Shown in pieces: positions 59,113-64,000 of a stretch of 64,000 bases of DNA (position 1 is the first letter of the stretch; the number at the start of each line of letters is the position of its first letter). This DNA is from Liolophura sinensis (lineage: Eukaryota > Mollusca > Polyplacophora > Chitonida > Chitonidae): NCBI RefSeq assembly GCF_032854445.1, contig NC_088304.1:16067704-16131703 (forward strand), given 5' to 3'. Under the pieces are notes generated by a model. The model was given only the letters and a program-made list of their open reading frames with translations. It was not told where the DNA came from and searched no databases. The position numbers and the translations under genes were made by a program.

Positions 59113-60288
59113 GTGAGTGTACACATCTAAAAGATATGGTTTGGTGTCATCTTAAGAAGCAGTGTACTCTGCATGTATATGGATAAATAGAAAATTGCAT
59201 CAAACAAGGGTTTGTAATTATTTGGTGCCTGTGTTCTCTGGCTATACACGCCGCAGTTTATATAACATGAAGAATTGGTGTGTTTGTTGTACTTGCCAAT
59301 TTGTTATTTTGGTACTGGATTTGTTATCGAACAGTGTAGATAATAAAAAACATCATTTTTCATACAACCTGAGATAGGCTTTATTTTTTATTTTTTATGT
59401 CAAGTGTTTATGTCAGGTGCACATTGTGCGATTTGTCGGATTCAACAAGTCGGATGAAAACGGAATTAAAGCTGTTTGTTATATATTCGTAAAATTCGAC
59501 AAATTGCGGCTTGTCCACTTGTGAAATCGGCCTGTGGAATGGATCTTGATCATCAGATAATATATACGATGTTCTATGGGATAATTGTTGTAGCTTAAAG
59601 GTAATTCCCATCAGCGGAACTGGTTATAATTATCTGAGCAGCCTTTGTGTTGCTTCAGACTATAGCCTAAGATATATGTATGTACATAAAATGCCGGAAA
59701 ACATCATATTCTTCATGGTATATCGTTAATGGATAAAACAACATGGTGAACACAAAATATCATGGTGAACAAATCTTCAGTGTTCTGGAACCTGAAAATA
59801 TGCCTCTTGTGGCAGTAAATAACACACAATACCCACGGGATTGGTGCTCATCATCAAAAGTCACAGGATCCTCCTGTTTGATAGTAAGGCAGCCCTACAA
59901 ATACAGTGTTGACATAAACATCAATATATCCCAAAACGACCACAACATAAATTTTAAGGCGGTGCAACTCGTTTCCATTAGGCTTCTGCTTTGTTGACGA
60001 GAAACAAAAGTGAACAAACCCTACAACTTAAGCACTTAACTGATGAGAGTGAAGGAAAGGATGGACAGACCTACAATGCACCCTCAATATGACGCATAAC
60101 AACAGAAGAGAACAAACTGTACAACATCGAAACATCGAAGCCTTCGCTCATCATAAAATTGTCGTCAATTTTGGACACATGAAATTGACCATTGGCTGGC
60201 TGGTTATGGATATGGTTGGATACGTCACATCTGATGTTCCACCCTCATCCCTTCTTGTGACGGCGTTACTTTTCATATCATTTCAAGT
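59113..60288. other. Spacer at the centre of the palindrome
   Basis: About 1.2 kb not duplicated. Short open frames only (for example 59743-59997 plus). Nothing recognised. Confidence 0.5.
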
Positions 60289-60755
60289 GAAACCAATGGT
60301 GACATCATTACGCCACAGAATGAACATATGTCTTCACAGACTCCTTACAGCGCACGTGCCGCTCTCAACGCACGCTTTACATCATTGCCACCAATGGATA
60401 AGTTTGTCATTTGGAGCCGGTGTGACGCACATAGGCGTGTTTAGGCTTAGCCTCACAACTGATGCTCATTCGTGGAAATATTTAATCAATAAAATTGGTT
60501 CCCGTATCACTTAGAATCATGTTGTGTATACTTTAGATGAAGAGAATCCATGCGTATACAGTATTATTAGAAACAACGGTTAAAATGGAGTTTTTTTATA
60601 TTCTGACATCACTTCCTGCTTCATCCTCGCACCCCCTGTGACCTCGGCATAGTTCAAGATTACAAAATTTGCTCGTGGTGGCAGTGATGTAAAGTGAATG
60701 AAGAGAGCGAAAAATGTGTTCTGAATGTGTTTTTTGTTATATATATGTTTTTCAG

Positions 60756-60911
60756 GGAGACGAGACCGTCTCCCAGCCCGCCATTTACCCTAACAGAAGA
60801 AAGATCCAGTATTTCCTGACCACATCACACATGCTTGAATCCTGGAGATACTCCATAATTCAAGACATCAAACTGACTCAGTTCTACAGAGGACATCTTC
60901 ACACTCTCTGA
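60756..60911 (+). CDS. Terminal coding exon, right copy
   Basis: Seen: acceptor TATGTTTTTCAG, then GDETVSQPAIYPNRRKIQYF … FYRGHLHTL to TGA, 51 codons, phase 0. The clean splice site and open frame suggest a real last exon. The earlier exons are not identified and the family is not recognised. Confidence 0.45.
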   Translation, partial: GDETVSQPAIYPNRRKIQYFLTTSHMLESWRYSIIQDIKLTQFYRGHLHTL

Positions 60912-61384
60912 GGGCGGGCTTAGATTAGCCATACTGCGCCAAAGGCTGTTTCCCGTCTATTACGGTGTTAACAAGCGGCCCAGAGTTATTCCCCCTGAAA
61001 TTCTCTCTCACAAATGGTATTGCTGATTCTATTGCTGACTTAAAGCCGTATCCAAATATATATATATATATATATATAATGAACAAATGTGTCATATTTT
61101 CACTACAGAGAGGCACTGATTATGTTCAAAAATGTGAGCAATTTTTCATTTAAGACAGTTTAATTAACAAATAAACAAACAAACGATCATCATATCCCTT
61201 TTAAGCCAAAGACACTTGTACTTTCATCAGGTTACTTAAACACCGTGGAAATGATGCAGGAAACATAAAACTACGTATACAACATTTTAACTAATTGTCT
61301 CTAAAATACTTCTTGGACTAGGTCTATGCCTGGGACATGGCTCACCGAGGGGGAAAAATGACGTCTACTGAAAGTTTCCTTGCC

Positions 61385-61550
61385 CTTCATCAATGAGATC
61401 TATCGTGGTTTCGAATCCAGACCAGGCACCCCGAGTTTCGCAGGATTATTTATACCCAGCTTAGCCCAACCCACAGACATGCCCGCCGACAAACGAATGC
61501 AAGAATTCTGAGTAAGGCGTTACACACCAACTAAACAAACAAATACATGA
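61385..61550 (+). mobile_element. Second SINE-like repeat, right-arm copy
   Basis: Inverted counterpart of 46420-46610, including the GAATTCTGAGTAAGGCGTTA tail. Confidence 0.5.
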
Positions 61551-61769
61551 CCTCACTTTACCTTATAACTTAGTCAGTATCCACAAATAAATAAAATCCC
61601 TTTCACCGTTAAACACTCTCTTCAAATTGCATTTTACTTCACGCGATATGTTGTAAAATAATAAACAAGAACTGCTTCTAGCACGTCACAAAACAATACA
61701 ACGCTACATACATATAGCGTGGTGGATTACAACACTGGCGCGATCAAGAGTAAAATGAGATCGGCTCCT

Positions 61770-61938
61770 CTAAGTGAACAAGCTACAAAAGTATACACAG
61801 GCTAGGTTATCTGCCCCTGTCCCTCTGTTTTCTGTCCGTCTGTTTTCGGTACACCCGGGCTGCACGTTGACACCAAAAAGATGGACAGTGACGATCCTTA
61901 AAGGCCACGGTGGCTCTGGCTCGTTGCTTCTGTAATAG
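61770..61938 (-). pseudogene. C-terminal exon of membrane protein, right copy, frameshifted
   Basis: Inverted copy of 46038-46184. Same acceptor and start (KQRARATVAFKDR). A two-base loss after CPSFW (around 61880) shifts the frame and changes the C-terminus. Confidence 0.55.
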
Positions 61939-62358
61939 CAAGTAAAGAAATAAATACATAAAAAATATTTCATAAAACTGGAATAAGATACTTGTGTTTG
62001 ACATATGGTACAAATAACTTCATTTCAACTAAGTTTTGGACAAGTTACGCATTAATTGGTATTCATAGGTTTTTATGGCGAGTCCTTAAATAAAACATAT
62101 TATTCGGAACCAATTTAGCCGACCACGTACTTGTCACTAGGGCTAATAAATCCACAAATCTTTACTTGGCTAGCAGTTTAGTAATTCACAGGACAAGCAC
62201 TGCATGGCACATTATTTTAAATAATGCTATTTGGGAAAACGTCGCTGGACAATTGTGGAGAATTTCGCAAAATGCAATGCTGTATCCTCACGTGTCATTA
62301 ATTAGATATATGATACTTAGTACAATAAATTATAACTGTAAATAGCAAAGCAACTAAC

Positions 62359-62553
62359 CTCTATATAACAACAGACAAAACAGCTGAGCATGGCGCCGGC
62401 AAAACACAGCATCCAGGCTAATGTATAAATTCCTATGGCCATCATGTCCATCATCTTATTACAGTTCCTGTACCCCATGGCTTTACTGAACATGTCCGTC
62501 ACGTCTCTGAGGATGAGAAGTGAAATCAATACCAGTTCATATTCTTTGTTCAT
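62359..62553 (-). CDS. Membrane protein exon, right palindrome copy
   Basis: Inverted copy of 45418-45612, starting MNKEYELVLISLLILRD and ending CYIE before a GTTAGTTG donor. A few substitutions relative to the left copy; the frame is kept in this exon. Confidence 0.5.
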
Positions 62554-63733
62554 GTTTTGCTAATATTGTGGATAAAAAGTGCTCTCTTCACACCATAATC
62601 CTTGTATCAACACTACAAGGGGTTCTCTCTGAACTACCACCTGCAGAAATCAAATGCTGACCTCAACTGACATCGATTTGACAACAGGCATATTCCTGTG
62701 TAATATTTTATTGCGGGACGAATTTCTTCATGTGGTCTCTATCTTCTGGATTGACTGATAGAAAAGCTTGTCATGCCACACGATTATCTGTTGGTATCGG
62801 CAGTCATACCTTTTCATGTATTTGCAGAAGCAAATAGCGGTGGGCGGTGACCTAGCAAGCTTGATGGCAAGTGCGCTTAAATTAGACCTACAGCGCCATC
62901 TTTGATGTGCAATAATTATTGTTTTATTGAATTTTACATAAATCCGATTAAACAGGTGGGCTTAGAGTAGCCATTCAACCAAGTCTATCTGGAAAGCTGA
63001 AAATGACACAAATCCAACGAATACACTATCGCTCTTATCGATTTCACAACAGGCATATTCCTGTGTAATATTTTTGCGGGGCGAATTTTTTCATGTGATC
63101 TCTAGCTTCTGGATTGTCTCATAGAATAGCTTCTCGTGTCACATAATTATCTGTTGGTATCGGCAGTCATACCTTTTCATGTATGTGCAGAAGCGAATAG
63201 CGGTGGGTGATATGTTTCGCTCTTTAATATTCAGGGGAAGTAACTCATTATACAATGATAATACACCCCCAGATTTATTCTCCATGTTAAAACTGTTCTA
63301 AAATGTTTCGCTCCATATCCAAACATGTTTGAGCCTTGTCACCAATGCTTTAAAATTCAAACCACACAGCAAAACAATTGCGGACCACACAGCAAAACAA
63401 CGCGGACCACACAGCAAAACAATGTTGACGTCACGCACATGCCCTGACGTCACGCGCAGAACACAGACTCAACGACACACTCCCTCCTCCTCAATCTCCC
63501 TCCTCATCAGTGCGACACGTTTGCAACATTCCCTACTACTCATATCTTCAAAATTTTGTCTTAAAAACTTGTTGATCTACCAAAATAAACATAGCATAGT
63601 GCAAAGCATAGATATTCCGAAAATTTTGTTTGTCATCTTCAGGGTACGTAAAAAGTCACAGAAACAACTGGGATATACACAGTTCAGTTACACAAACAAA
63701 CAATAGAAGGCTCAGCAATGAGGAATGACTTAC

Positions 63734-63811
63734 TGGATGTAGACAATGACAAGAGCGATAGGTACAGAGGGTTGTGTGGCCACCGTTGGTACAGGGGAAC
63801 AAAGTTTCATT
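63734..63811 (-). CDS. Possible 26-codon exon, frame uncertain
   Basis: Seen on the minus strand: acceptor TTTTTGCAG and donor GTAAGTCAT bracket 78 bases. Two frames are open, one hydrophobic (VPIALVIVYI) and one Cys-rich. It might be an upstream exon of the right-arm membrane gene, but the left arm lacks it. Confidence 0.25.
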
Positions 63812-64000
63812 CTGCAAAAATCAGCATACAAGTAACTGAATCCTGGGTCGGGTTACGTCTAGGGCCTTAAACGAGTAAAGTTTCCTCGCTTGGCGCTCAG
63901 CATGAAGGGGATAGTGCAACGACTGGTTGACCCGTGTCAATACAATGGCTCGGGTGGGACGGTCAACTTGCCTGGTTAGCTGACCAGGCTAGCTGATTGG

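Larger units (their letters stand above)
60289..64000 (-). repeat. Right arm of the inverted duplication
   Basis: Inverted counterpart of the left arm; it continues past the window end. It lacks the 11-kb element and both left-arm SINEs, and carries its own sequence at ~63545-63940. Confidence 0.9.

Overview
Eukaryotic nuclear DNA, most likely from a mollusc or other lophotrochozoan. The evidence is AT-rich sequence, spliced genes, many minisatellites, and at least seven copies of one tRNA-headed SINE. Its core (…GGCCAGCATTATGGTGGG…) and tail (…TACGCCGTACTCAAGAATATTTCAC…, reverse strand) resemble the V-SINE/RUDI-type elements of molluscs; that family name is from memory and was not searched. 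There are no operons, rRNAs, functional tRNAs or CRISPR arrays.

Layout. (1) 1-1,500: last exons of an unidentified plus-strand gene with a Pro/Gly/Met-rich C-terminus. (2) 3.77-5.04 kb: a 75-bp satellite. (3) 7.2-19.6 kb, minus strand: a C-type-lectin-like gene with two CTLD exons, at least four duplicated phase-1 exons of 24-25 codons plus one dead copy, and a Cys-rich last exon. Most introns of this gene are filled by different minisatellites that share a seed motif. (4) 19.7-22.6 kb: 43-bp and 47-bp satellites. (5) 22.6-28.6 kb: AT-rich sequence with a 60-bp-arm hairpin and a cluster of GCAATTTGTAATAA motifs. (6) 28.6-32.5 kb: a decayed Ty3/gypsy element on the minus strand, with an LTR that is itself a fold-back, followed by a 23-bp satellite. 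(7) 40.36-41.17 kb: a secreted tectonin-repeat lectin gene with a frameshift and a stop. (8) 42.3-64.0 kb: a large inverted duplication with its centre near 59.1-60.3 kb.

The main find lies in the left arm of that palindrome. An ~11.0-kb, GC-richer, gene-dense element at 46,866-57,861 is bounded by ~84-bp terminal inverted repeats that begin 5'-AGGGAATAGGGG. It carries a protein-primed-type family B DNA polymerase with an HNH-like insert, an A32/FtsK-HerA-type packaging ATPase, several candidate capsid or virion-type proteins, small membrane proteins and a Cys-rich (zinc-ribbon-like) protein. This is the gene complement of a Polinton/Maverick or adintovirus-like element. However, I see no retroviral-type integrase and no adenovirus-type protease, and most genes carry frameshifts or internal deletions. 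A Tc1/mariner transposon is nested inside it. The right palindrome arm has the matching flanks without the element and without two SINEs, so it resembles a pre-insertion allele. An assembly fold-back that joins two divergent haplotypes is the main alternative explanation for the palindrome.

Long stretches of 22.6-28.6, 33.9-40.3 and 41.3-43.6 kb contain no gene I can recognise.
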